Assembly (NCBI GenBank): GCA_018054805.1
Contig: JAGPIU010000030.1
Coordinates: forward strand, 1-8,628
Direction of reading: 5' to 3'
DNA: 8,628 bases
From: Paludibacter sp.
GTDB lineage: Bacteria > Bacteroidota > Bacteroidia > Bacteroidales > Paludibacteraceae
The number at the start of each line of letters is the position of its first letter. Positions within the stretch are counted from its first letter, which is position 1. Shown here piece after piece: positions 1 to 6,974 of this stretch. The position numbers and the translations under genes are program-made. The notes under the pieces are model-generated. The model was not told where the DNA came from and searched no databases. It was given only the letters and a program-made list of their open reading frames with translations.

Positions 1-440
1 CAAATCATGAGGGACTCGAAGGGGTTTTCAATAAAGCATATCAGTCCGACAACAATATTTCTTCATCTCTTATATATTTCAGAAAAATATTTTTGGAAAT
101 AAATCACGAAAAACGAACCGAAAAACATTTGTCGGATGTGAACCGCAACTCTTCGGCCAAACGACTCAATATGTTTCTGCGTTGGATGATACGCCACGAT
201 GAAAGCGGCGTTGATTTCGGACTCTGGAAAAACATTCCCACCTCAGCACTTATGCTGCCACTCGATGTACACACAGGCGATGTGGGACGCGCACTGGGGC
301 TGCTCACCCGCACACAAAACGACTGGAAAGCAGTAGAAGAAATCACAGCCGTATTGCGTAACTTCGATCCCGTCGATCCGGTTAAGTACGACTTTGCTTT
401 GTTTGGCATCGGAGCTTTTGGCGAAAAAGACCAGATTTAA
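1..440 (+). CDS. TIGR02757/DUF2400 family protein, C-terminal part (5' end outside window)
   Basis: The reading frame is open from base 3 to the TAA at 438-440, giving 145 residues. No start is needed inside the window, so the gene is cut by the left edge; the TTG at 93 is not its start. The visible part begins NHEGLEGVFNKAY and carries the signature blocks of the TIGR02757 (DUF2400) family: SAKRLNMFLRWMIRHDESGV, then VDFGLWKNI, PLDVHTGDVGRALGLLTR, QNDWKAVEEIT and the closing DPVKYDFALFGIGAF. Members are usually about 250 residues, so roughly 100 are missing. The family is common in Bacteroidota and its biochemical role is not established to my knowledge; the PLDVH and LGLLTR region faintly recalls helix-hairpin-helix DNA glycosylase folds, which is inference only. 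The family call is firm and the function is unknown. Confidence 0.88.
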   Translation, partial: NHEGLEGVFNKAYQSDNNISSSLIYFRKIFLEINHEKRTEKHLSDVNRNSSAKRLNMFLRWMIRHDESGVDFGLWKNIPTSALMLPLDVHTGDVGRALGLLTRTQNDWKAVEEITAVLRNFDPVDPVKYDFALFGIGAFGEKDQI

Positions 441-717
441 AACTCTTCCGGCAGTCTCAAAAAGCAGGTTCTCATCTGACATTTCAGAATTTTAAGAAAC
501 GCATGAGTTATGAAGATTCTGTTTAAGGTTTGAAAATTACTTTCAGGAACAGATGTTTTTTTGTACTTTTGCGCGAAAATTCAGAATTTCCCCTAATATT
601 TTTTATCCACTCGCAATGTAACGATCATGATAAAATTCATTCGTATATACCTGTAAAGGCATGAATATTTTTTGTCTGGTGAGTTATATACGCCCTAAAG
701 AAAATAAATATTATCGT
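441..717. other. Intergenic region between the TIGR02757 gene and hpt
   Basis: This 277-bp gap holds no convincing gene. It contains the promoter candidate listed separately and a 10-bp direct repeat TTCAGAATTT at 483-492 and 580-589, one copy on each side of that promoter. No strong GC-rich hairpin with a T run, as expected for an intrinsic terminator, is visible after the stop at 440. Confidence 0.6.
541..571 (+). promoter_or_regulatory. Bacteroidota-type promoter candidate for the hpt operon
   Basis: TACTTTTG at 564-571 is a perfect match to the Bacteroidota -7 consensus TAnnTTTG. A partial -33 element TTTC (consensus TTTG) at 541-544 lies 19 bp upstream, within the usual spacing. Transcription would begin near 578, leaving a leader of about 140 nt before the hpt ATG at 718. 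It is the best promoter match in the left part of the window and sits where the operon promoter is expected. Confidence 0.5.
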
Positions 718-1257
718 ATGAATAATATACAAATTAAAGACAAGGAATTTACGTTGTCAATTCCTGAGAGCGACATTCTCGCAGCAGTAAAAAGAGTTGG
801 AGAAGAGATAAACAAAGATATGGTGGGCACTAATCCGCTTTTTATCTGCGTGCTTAACGGCGCCTTTATGTTTGCAGGCGATTTAATGAAAACCATTAAT
901 ATTCCCTGTGAGATTACTTTTGTAAAATTATCTTCGTACGAGGGGATTTACACCACAGGAGCCGTAAAGGAAATTATTGGCCTGAACGAAAGCGTGGTAG
1001 ACCGCAACGTAGTGGTTGTGGAAGACATTGTGGATACAGGAATTACAATGGAAAAAATTTTGAGTTCGCTCAAGGCCAAAGGAGCAAAAAGTATTCGTGT
1101 GGCCACTTTCCTCCAAAAGCCCGATGCACTGCAACGTGACATTCTGATTGATTATATAGCCATGAAAATCCCCAACGATTTCATTGTGGGTTATGGGCTT
1201 GATTACGATGGATTTGGTCGAAATCTGAAAGACATTTATACTGTAGTAGCCGGATAA
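718..1257 (+). CDS. hpt: Hypoxanthine phosphoribosyltransferase
   Basis: This cytoplasmic purine-salvage enzyme transfers the phosphoribosyl group of PRPP to hypoxanthine or guanine, giving IMP or GMP. With the ATG at 718 the protein has 179 residues, normal for bacterial Hpt. Visible motifs are the loop near VLNGAFMF (45-52), the flexible-loop pair SSYEG (72-76), the PRPP-binding signature VVVVEDIVDTGITM (98-111), the base-binding KPDAL (134-138), and the C-terminal VGYGLDYDGFGRNL (157-170). An in-frame ATG at 661 would add 19 residues (MNIFCLVSYIRPKENKYYR) with no resemblance to the family, so 718 is preferred. The gene leads a same-strand series; adk starts 71 bp downstream. Placement beside adk fits a nucleotide-metabolism operon. 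Confidence 0.95.
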   Translation: MNNIQIKDKEFTLSIPESDILAAVKRVGEEINKDMVGTNPLFICVLNGAFMFAGDLMKTINIPCEITFVKLSSYEGIYTTGAVKEIIGLNESVVDRNVVVVEDIVDTGITMEKILSSLKAKGAKSIRVATFLQKPDALQRDILIDYIAMKIPNDFIVGYGLDYDGFGRNLKDIYTVVAG

Positions 1258-1328
1258 AGGCACTTTTTTTTCGGTCTGACACTGAACAAGAAACAATATC
1301 GTATTATTTTTAAACAGGCAAAACAAGG

Positions 1329-1901
1329 ATGTTAAATATAATTATTTGGGGTGCACCCGGCTGTGGCAAAGGTACACAAAGCGCTTTAATTGTAGAAAAG
1401 TTCAAACTGAAGCACCTCTCGACAGGCGATTTATTGCGCAGCGAAATTCAATCGAACAGTGAGCTTGGCAAAGAAGCTGATAGTTACATCTCGAAAGGCA
1501 ATTTGGTTCCCGACTCAATGATAATCGACATTCTGATAAAAACCATCGATGCCGAAGCCGAAGGAAAAGGCATCATTCTCGACGGATTTCCACGTACAGT
1601 GGCACAAGCAGAAGCACTTGAAACAATGCTGGCAGAACGTAATCGCCAGATTGATTTTTTTCTGAATATTGAGGTTGAAAAACGTGAACTGATTGCCCGC
1701 CTGCTTAAACGTGGTGAAACATCGGGCCGTAGCGACGACAATCTCGAAACCATTCAAAAACGACTACAGGTTTACGAAGTAAAAACAGCACCTGTAAACG
1801 ATTTCTATAAACAAACAGGAAAACTCCAACCTATAAACGGCATGGGTACAGTCGAAGAAATTTTCGACCGTGTAAGCGCCGTTCTCGAATCAAAAAAATA
1901 A
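1329..1901 (+). CDS. adk: Adenylate kinase, short form
   Basis: Adk interconverts ATP + AMP and 2 ADP in the cytoplasm and sets the adenylate balance. The 190-residue protein has the P-loop GAPGCGKGTQ (8-17; most homologues have Ser where Cys12 sits), the AMP-binding STGDLLRSEI (31-40), LDGFPRT (84-90), and the LID-side arginines in RLLKRGETSGRSDD (124-137). Only a few residues separate the arginines of RLLKRGE from GRSDD, so the long LID insert and the zinc CxxC pairs of long-form Adks are absent; this is a short-LID enzyme. It lies 71 bp after hpt and 58 bp before obgE, with no clear terminator between them. Assignment is firm. Confidence 0.96.
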   Translation: MLNIIIWGAPGCGKGTQSALIVEKFKLKHLSTGDLLRSEIQSNSELGKEADSYISKGNLVPDSMIIDILIKTIDAEAEGKGIILDGFPRTVAQAEALETMLAERNRQIDFFLNIEVEKRELIARLLKRGETSGRSDDNLETIQKRLQVYEVKTAPVNDFYKQTGKLQPINGMGTVEEIFDRVSAVLESKK

Positions 1902-1959
1902 CTTCCCGGGTGGCGGGCGAACAATACAACTCAAAAGCCCGTTTAATTAAATAAAAAAT

Positions 1960-3114
1960 ATGGCCGGTTCTAACTTTGTAGATTACGTAAAAATTTATTG
2001 CCGTTCGGGCAAAGGGGGCGCAGGCTCGATGCACTTTCACCGCGACAACCTTACTGCGAAAGGTGGTCCTGATGGTGGCGATGGTGGCCGTGGCGGTCAC
2101 ATTATTTTGCGTGCCAACAAAAATTTATGGACGCTAATCCACTTGAAATATGCCCGCCATATTTTTGCAGGAGATGGTGGCGATGGAAGTTCAAGCCGTA
2201 GTTTCGGAAAGGATGGCCAGGACAAAGTCATTGAAGTTCCTTGTGGAACTGTACTTTACGATGCCGAAACCGGCGAATTCATGGGCGACATTACCGAAGA
2301 TGGTCAGGAAATGATTCTTGTTCCCGGCGGTCGTGGCGGACAGGGAAACTGGCACTTTCGCACAGCAACCAATCAGACTCCACGCTATGCACAACCAGGC
2401 GAACCGCGCATTGAGAGAGCTGTAATTCTTCAACTGAAAGTATTGGCCGACGTTGGCCTGGTAGGTTTTCCGAATGCCGGAAAATCCACCCTGCTATCGG
2501 TTGTGTCGGCTGCTAAACCCGAAATCGCCGATTATCCGTTTACCACTTTGGTTCCGAACCTTGGTATTGTAGCTTATCGCGACAACAAATCGTTTGTAAT
2601 GGCTGACATTCCGGGAATTATCGAGGGAGCCTCGGAGGGTCGCGGACTGGGACTTCGCTTTTTGCGACACATTGAGCGAAACTCCATTTTACTTTTCATG
2701 GTGCCTGCCGACAGTGATGATATTGCCCGCGAATACAACATTTTGCTCAACGAGCTAAAACAATATAACCCGCAACTGGTATCGAAACAACGTATTTTGG
2801 CCATTACAAAATGTGATATGCTCGACGATGAACTAATCAACGAAATGAGAAAAGAATTACCCGCAGGTATTCAGACCGTATTTATTTCGTCGGTTAGCGG
2901 ACTTGGTATTTCGGAATTAAAAGATCTTATCTGGACTGAAATAAACAAGGAGTCAAACAAAATTACTGAAATTTCGCATCTACCCATGCAGATCGTCACT
3001 CCCGAAGAAGCATTTGAAGATGAAGATGAGGAGTTTGAAGACGAGTTTTACGACGATGAGGATGACGACGACGATATCAGTAAATACAAAGGAATAGGTT
3101 GGGACGATTTGTAG
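1960..3114 (+). CDS. obgE: Obg-family GTPase (ObgE/CgtA)
   Basis: ObgE is a conserved GTPase acting late in 50S ribosomal subunit assembly and linked to (p)ppGpp signalling. The 384-residue protein has the glycine-rich Obg domain (about 1-160, with [12 protein letters not shown] and [11 protein letters not shown]). The G domain follows: G1 GFPNAGKST (169-177), G2 at T195-T196 in DYPFTT, G3 DIPG (216-219), G4 TKCD (283-286, for the common NKxD), and G5 SSVS (310-313). The C-terminal tail is very acidic from about 349 to 372 and ends in GIGWDDL. Such acidic tails are common in Obg proteins, and in length and composition this one resembles Bacteroidota members. The ATG at 1960 begins [17 protein letters not shown], the standard family start. 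pgeF begins 20 bp after the stop, so the two are very likely co-transcribed. Confidence 0.96.
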   Translation: MAGSNFVDYVKIYCRSGKGGAGSMHFHRDNLTAKGGPDGGDGGRGGHIILRANKNLWTLIHLKYARHIFAGDGGDGSSSRSFGKDGQDKVIEVPCGTVLYDAETGEFMGDITEDGQEMILVPGGRGGQGNWHFRTATNQTPRYAQPGEPRIERAVILQLKVLADVGLVGFPNAGKSTLLSVVSAAKPEIADYPFTTLVPNLGIVAYRDNKSFVMADIPGIIEGASEGRGLGLRFLRHIERNSILLFMVPADSDDIAREYNILLNELKQYNPQLVSKQRILAITKCDMLDDELINEMRKELPAGIQTVFISSVSGLGISELKDLIWTEINKESNKITEISHLPMQIVTPEEAFEDEDEEFEDEFYDDEDDDDDISKYKGIGWDDL

Positions 3115-3134
3115 ACTTATGCTGATTCAGACGC

Positions 3135-3923
3135 ATGCATACACTTACTTTCGACATATTAAATCCATTTAAAGAAATTGCCCATTTTTGCACCACCCGC
3201 GAGGGAGGTGTAAGCATGGGTAATTTTTCATCGTTCAATATCAGCCCGTTTTCGGGCGATAGCGCAGAAAACTTCGAACAAAATCTGCATATTCTTTCCC
3301 TGCAAACAGAAATCCCGACTGATAGCTTTATTTTTCCATTTCAGACACACGATGACAAAACATTGATTATCGACAGTAAATTTCTGAAATTCAACCGCGA
3401 AGAAAAAGCTAATGCTTTGAAAGGAATTGATGCACTTATCACTGCCGAGCCGGATATTTGCATAGGTGTAACAACAGCCGATTGCGTCCCATTGCTTTTG
3501 TTTGATTGCAAACAAAAAGTAATTGCTGCTGTACATGCTGGTTGGCGCGGCACCTGTGCACGGCTTATTCAAAAAACACTCAGTGAAATGCAGGAGAACT
3601 TTGGCACAAATCCACAGGATGCGTTTGTGCTGATTGGTCCTTCTATCTCTTCTGATGTGTACGAAGTCGGTCGCGAGCTGTTGACGAACTTTGCACAGGC
3701 GCACTTTCCTGTAAATGATATTTTTACTGAACGAAATGAAAAACTCTATCTTGATCTATGGGAAGCCAACCGATTTCTGCTTCTGGAAAGCGGAGTCCCC
3801 GCTTCGCAAATAGGAATTTCAGGAATTTGCACTTACACAGCTCACGATAAATTCTTTTCGGCACGCCGGCTTGGCATAAAATCGGGAAGAATGTATAGTG
3901 GGATCGTTTTGAAGAAGTCCTGA
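3135..3923 (+). CDS. pgeF: Laccase-domain protein PgeF (YfiH/LACC1 family)
   Basis: This family was named for peptidoglycan editing in E. coli, while biochemical work on YfiH/LACC1 homologues shows purine nucleoside phosphorylase and adenosine deaminase-type activities at a zinc site. The 262-residue protein shows all three zinc-ligand motifs: H72 in FQTHDDK, C117 in TTADCVPLL, and H134 in AVHAGWRGT. The family closing block FFSARRLGIKSGRMYSG (about 239-255) is also present. The start at 3135 gives the usual beginning (HFCTTREGGVS at 17-27). It follows obgE by 20 bp. The last codon (TCC) and stop (TGA) fall inside a heptanucleotide repeat array, so the array forms the very end of the gene. 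Family assignment is strong; which reaction matters here is not known. Confidence 0.92.
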   Translation: MHTLTFDILNPFKEIAHFCTTREGGVSMGNFSSFNISPFSGDSAENFEQNLHILSLQTEIPTDSFIFPFQTHDDKTLIIDSKFLKFNREEKANALKGIDALITAEPDICIGVTTADCVPLLLFDCKQKVIAAVHAGWRGTCARLIQKTLSEMQENFGTNPQDAFVLIGPSISSDVYEVGRELLTNFAQAHFPVNDIFTERNEKLYLDLWEANRFLLLESGVPASQIGISGICTYTAHDKFFSARRLGIKSGRMYSGIVLKKS

Positions 3924-3953
3924 GTTTTGAGTCCTGAGTTTTGAGTTTTGAGT
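3917..3953 (+). repeat. Heptanucleotide tandem array at the pgeF stop codon
   Basis: Five consecutive 7-bp units read GTCCTGA, GTTTTGA, GTCCTGA, GTTTTGA, GTTTTGA, followed by GT. The first two pairs form a perfect 14-bp duplication (3917-3930 and 3931-3944). The first unit supplies the last sense codon and the TGA stop of pgeF. A further GTTTTGA at 3906-3912 lies inside the coding end but out of phase. The function is unknown. A related array lies at 4936-4977. Confidence 0.9.
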
Positions 3954-4007
3954 ATAAAAATGTTTTACAAGACATACCTGCACGCTTTGAATTAAATAAT
4001 CCGGATT

Positions 4008-4679
4008 ATGCAAATAATTATTTCCGACGAAATACAAAAAATCTGCCCTTCGCTTACTTTGGGCATTGTACAGGCAAAGGTGACAAACTCCCCTACTCCA
4101 CAATTTCTTTCTGAAGAAATGACTGCTCTCGAGACTGAATTCCGTCAGCAATACACGCTTGAGGAACTCAACAAGCGTCCCGCTATTTTGGCCACAAGAC
4201 TGGCTTACAAAGCGCTTGGAAAAGAACCTGGTCGTTACCGTCCTTCGGCCGAAGCGCTGTGCCGACGTATTCTGCGAGAAATCCCGCTTTATCGTGTGGA
4301 TACTTTAGTGGATATAATTAATATTGTATCAGTAGAAACCGGATTCTCGATAGGAGCATTCGATCTGAACAAAATTGAAGGTGAGAAGCTGATACTTGGA
4401 GTTGGTAAAGCCGGAGAAGAGTTTGAGGCCATCGGGCGCGGACAACTGAACATTGAAGGGTTACCTGTATATCGCGATACAGTGGGTGGCATAGGTACAC
4501 CTACCAGCGACCACGATCGTACAAAAATCACTTCGGATACAAGGCAGTTGTTAGTGATAATCAATGGCTATAACGGAGAAGAAGGATTGCAGCGAGCTAT
4601 TAACTTATCGGTAGATCTGTTGAAAAAATATGCTGACGCAAAAGAAATACAGAGCATTATTCTTTCAAATCACCAATAA
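4008..4679 (+). CDS. Stand-alone B3/4 domain protein (PheRS beta-like tRNA-binding domain)
   Basis: The protein (223 residues) matches the COG3382-type family built around the B3/4 domain, otherwise found in the beta subunit of phenylalanyl-tRNA synthetase, where it carries the editing site. Landmarks are RYRPSAEALCRRI (76-88), YRVDTLVDIINIVSVETGFS (95-114) with GAFD (116-119), GVGKAGEEFEAIGRG (131-145), VYRDTVGGIGTPTSDHDRTK (154-173) and LLVIINGYNG (181-190). There is no aminoacylation or anticodon-binding domain, so it is not a synthetase fragment. A role in clearing mischarged tRNA or a free amino-acid derivative is inferred from the domain only. It starts 84 bp after pgeF and may belong to the same transcript or have its own promoter; no clear -7 element is visible. 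Its last 23 bp overlap the convergent xseB. Confidence 0.85.
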   Translation: MQIIISDEIQKICPSLTLGIVQAKVTNSPTPQFLSEEMTALETEFRQQYTLEELNKRPAILATRLAYKALGKEPGRYRPSAEALCRRILREIPLYRVDTLVDIINIVSVETGFSIGAFDLNKIEGEKLILGVGKAGEEFEAIGRGQLNIEGLPVYRDTVGGIGTPTSDHDRTKITSDTRQLLVIINGYNGEEGLQRAINLSVDLLKKYADAKEIQSIILSNHQ

Positions 4680-4860
4680 TCTTCTCCATTTCCGCATCCA
4701 ACTCGTGCAACTGTTTCTTACAAAGTTCAATTAGCACAGCCGCGCGCTTCACTTTCTCGGAAATCACATCCATGTTTATCTCCTGATTGTTTTCGAGTGT
4801 TGCCAGAATCTGTTCAAGCTCCGCAACGGCTTCTGTATATGTTGTTTTTTGTTTACTCAC
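4657..4860 (-). CDS. xseB: Exodeoxyribonuclease VII small subunit
   Basis: XseB is the small helical subunit that joins several copies to XseA to form exonuclease VII, which degrades single-stranded DNA to oligonucleotides. The 67-residue product shows the family pattern: TYTEAVAELEQILATLENN (7-25), then a second helix about 30-60 ending CKKQLHELDAEMEKI. The length is normal. The start is GTG at 4860; there is no ATG upstream in frame before the TAA at 4881-4879 (- strand), and a later start would cut into the first helix. Its partner xseA is not in the window, whereas the two genes often sit side by side. The clcA stop lies 116 bp upstream on the same strand, and the gene ends inside the 3' end of the B3/4 gene. 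Confidence 0.9.
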   Translation of the reverse strand: MSKQKTTYTEAVAELEQILATLENNQEINMDVISEKVKRAAVLIELCKKQLHELDAEMEKIIGDLKE

Positions 4861-4869
4861 CTTTGTATA

Positions 4870-4913
4870 TTTACAATTTTATAATCCGCCACGGCGGACA
4901 TATTTTACAATTT
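4870..4913. repeat. Direct repeat-palindrome-direct repeat element upstream of xseB
   Basis: TTTACAATTT occurs at 4870-4879 and again at 4904-4913. Exactly midway is the perfect GC-rich inverted repeat TCCGCC-AC-GGCGGA (4885-4898), with 5 bp on each side (TATAA and CATAT). In RNA from either strand it could form a short stem of 5 to 6 bp with a very small loop. It stands out as a GC island in AT-rich sequence and lies in the leader of xseB. It might be a dispersed small palindromic repeat, a cis-acting hairpin, or a remnant of an insertion. Confidence 0.7.
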
Positions 4914-4935
4914 ACCACTTGTTAGTATCGACTCA

Positions 4936-4977
4936 TGAAACTTGAAACATGGAACACGAAACGCGAAACACAAAACT
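4936..4977 (-). repeat. Degenerate heptanucleotide array at the clcA stop codon
   Basis: Six 7-bp units read on the + strand as TGAAACT, TGAAACA, TGGAACA, CGAAACG, CGAAACA, CAAAACT, consensus YGAAACN. Read on the - strand, the array starts at the clcA stop: TGA is followed by GTTTTG, then GTTTCG-type units. This resembles the pgeF array, where TGA is also followed by GTTTTGA. The array is bounded by ACTCA at 4931-4935 and 4975-4979. Confidence 0.8.
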
Positions 4978-6776
4978 CACTCATCTGAGAAATGCACCAA
5001 CACATGACGGTACGAATTGAAAATCTTTGATTTAGACACATACCCCACATAACGTTTCTGATTATCAACCACAGGCAGATTCCATGCTCCGCTATCCTCG
5101 AAGATCGTCATCACCTTCTCCATAGGGAGATTTTCGTTAATCGTGGCCGGAGGCGAAATCATAAGTTGTTTCGCTGTAAAACGCGTGTAAAGTTCGGGTC
5201 GGAACATAATATTACGAACCTCATCGAGCAGAACCACCCCCATCAGCACATCAGTCTCCGGATGCACCACAGGGAAGATATTTCGTTTAGAATGTGAGAT
5301 TACTTTTACAATCTCACCAAGATTCATATCGGGCGAAAGTACAGCCAAATCAGTTTCAATCACATTTTCCATTTTCAGCAGCGTAAGTACCGCTTTGTCC
5401 TTATGGTGTGTAAGCAGTTCGCCCTTTTGAGCCAAACGCATGGCATACAAACTGTGAGGTTCGAAAAGGATAATGGTAAGATACGACACCACCGACACAA
5501 TCATCAGCGTCATAAACAAATTATATCCACCCGTAAGTTCTGCAATCAGAAAAATCCCTGTCAGTGGCGCATGCATAACCCCCGACATAAGACCTGACAT
5601 ACCTGCCAGTGCAAAATTTTCTTCGGGTAAGTGAATACCAAAAATGCTGAATACTGAAGCAAAAACAAAACCCACCAAACTACCTATAAACAGCGAAGGA
5701 GCAAAAATACCTCCCACACCACCACCTGACGTGGTTGCAGCAGAAGCAAAAATTTTAAAAAGGACAATCAAAACCAAATAAACCACGAGTACCCAGGGAC
5801 TATCGCCCAGATTTTGAAAGAAACTCCGATCGAGAACCGAAGATGAATGTCCGTTCAGCAGATTTTCAATAGTATCGTAACCCTCGCCATAAAGCGGAGG
5901 AAAAATAAAAATCAGCAAACTAAGAATAGCACCACCAATGGCAAATTTTGTATATGGATTTTTATATTTCCGGAAAAACTTCTCGATGCTGTTCATTCCA
6001 CGGGTAAAGTACAGCGATGTGAGTCCGCACACAATACCAAGCAAAATCAGATACGGAATACGTTCCACTGCAAAGGGCTCATAAGTACTGAACTGGAACA
6101 TAAACGAACTTCCGGAAAGAATATACGAAACCGAAGTGGCTGTAACAGAAGAAATCAGCAGAGGCACAATAGAAGTAAGCGTCATATCGAGCATCAACAC
6201 CTCAAGTGTAAACACCAGTCCGGCTATGGGCGCTTTAAATATACCACCAACGGCGCCTGCCGCTCCGCAACCTACCAACAACATCAGCGTTTTTTGGTCG
6301 AGTTTAAAAAATTTGCCAAGATTCGAACCAATAGCCGAACCTGTCAGCACAATTGGCGCTTCAGCTCCAACCGACCCACCAAAACCAATTGTCACCGAGC
6401 TACCTACCAGCGAAGTCCACACATTGTGCAGTTTCAAAATACTTTTTCGCTGCGAAATAGCGTATAAAATACGCGTCACCCCATGACTTATATCGTCCTT
6501 TACTATTTTGCGCACAAACAGCGAGGTCAGAAAAATACCTACCACCGGAAATACAAGATACCAGTAATTCACAGTATCGCGACTAAAACTTTCGACCAGA
6601 AAGTGCTGTATAAAATGTATGGTGGATTTTAATAAATATGCAGCAAAGGCCGCAAAAATGCCAACCACGAGGCTCAGCATCAAAATAAAGTGCCGTGGCT
6701 TTATGTGCATATCGCGCCAGGCAAGCATTTTATCGTACCAAACTTTGTTGTTATTCATGAGGAGATTACTTTTCAT
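4977..6776 (-). CDS. clcA: ClC-family chloride channel/transporter with C-terminal CBS pair
   Basis: This is an inner-membrane anion channel or exchanger. The ClC core (about 25-445) has many hydrophobic helices and the filter motifs SHGV (97-100, where E. coli ClcA has GSGIP), GSVGAEAP (134-141, with gating glutamate E139), GGIFAP (355-360), and Y444 in HSLYAM. The glutamate used for proton transfer in E. coli ClcA (E203) aligns with V193 in FTLEVLML, as in channel-type ClCs. Two cytoplasmic CBS domains follow (about 472-526 and 533-590), a likely nucleotide-sensing module. With the ATG at 6776 it has 599 residues; the ATG at 6758 (start MNNNKVWYDKM) gives 593 and fits better if the promoter at 6784-6791 is used, because 6776 would then be almost leaderless. 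The family is clear; channel or antiporter mode is undecided. Confidence 0.92.
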   Translation of the reverse strand: MKSNLLMNNNKVWYDKMLAWRDMHIKPRHFILMLSLVVGIFAAFAAYLLKSTIHFIQHFLVESFSRDTVNYWYLVFPVVGIFLTSLFVRKIVKDDISHGVTRILYAISQRKSILKLHNVWTSLVGSSVTIGFGGSVGAEAPIVLTGSAIGSNLGKFFKLDQKTLMLLVGCGAAGAVGGIFKAPIAGLVFTLEVLMLDMTLTSIVPLLISSVTATSVSYILSGSSFMFQFSTYEPFAVERIPYLILLGIVCGLTSLYFTRGMNSIEKFFRKYKNPYTKFAIGGAILSLLIFIFPPLYGEGYDTIENLLNGHSSSVLDRSFFQNLGDSPWVLVVYLVLIVLFKIFASAATTSGGGVGGIFAPSLFIGSLVGFVFASVFSIFGIHLPEENFALAGMSGLMSGVMHAPLTGIFLIAELTGGYNLFMTLMIVSVVSYLTIILFEPHSLYAMRLAQKGELLTHHKDKAVLTLLKMENVIETDLAVLSPDMNLGEIVKVISHSKRNIFPVVHPETDVLMGVVLLDEVRNIMFRPELYTRFTAKQLMISPPATINENLPMEKVMTIFEDSGAWNLPVVDNQKRYVGYVSKSKIFNSYRHVLVHFSDE

Positions 6777-6783
6777 CTGTTTA

Positions 6784-6791
6784 CAAAGATA
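6784..6791 (-). promoter_or_regulatory. -7 promoter element candidate for clcA
   Basis: On the - strand the bases read TATCTTTG, a perfect match to TAnnTTTG. Transcription would start about 7 bp downstream, near 6777, which favours the clcA ATG at 6758 over 6776. The -33 position is only a T-rich run (near 6811-6817) without a clear TTTG, so support rests on the -7 match and its location. Confidence 0.45.
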
Positions 6792-6974
6792 TATAAATTA
6801 ATCATTCGAAAAAAACCGGAAAAGCCCAACAACTATCTGCAAGACTTTATATCAGTAAGGAATAGCTCTCAACGGCAATCAGGTGCCATTTTCCAATCAA
6901 TTCGGACACACTTGCAATGTACACTTTTACGCAGAATAAAATCTACTTTTTCATACGTCAATTAATATCTCGAA

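Noticed and set aside
661..717. Upstream ATG extending hpt by 19 residues
   Set aside because: The extra residues match nothing in the Hpt family; starting at 718 gives the usual length and N-terminus.
1248..1270. Run of eight T after hpt as an intrinsic terminator
   Set aside because: The only preceding stem is about 3 bp (GCC/GGC), too weak to support a terminator.
1914..1941. CGGGC and GCCCG pair between adk and obgE as a terminator
   Set aside because: The stem is 5 bp (7 with G-U pairs) with an 18-nt loop and no T run; the genes probably share a transcript.
3228..3704. 158-codon open frame on the - strand opposite pgeF
   Set aside because: It lies wholly antisense to a gene with intact family motifs and has no recognisable domain.
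3906..3953. Heptamer array as a CRISPR-like repeat
   Set aside because: The units are 7 bp, contiguous and without spacers, and there are no cas genes.
5847..6467. 206-codon open frame on the + strand opposite clcA
   Set aside because: The translation is low-complexity and rich in N, Q, H, K and R, typical of the shadow of a membrane-protein gene; the - strand ClC reading is unmistakable.
6690..6965. 91-codon open frame on the + strand running out of clcA into the divergent region
   Set aside because: It starts inside clcA, has no family features and crosses the clcA promoter candidate.
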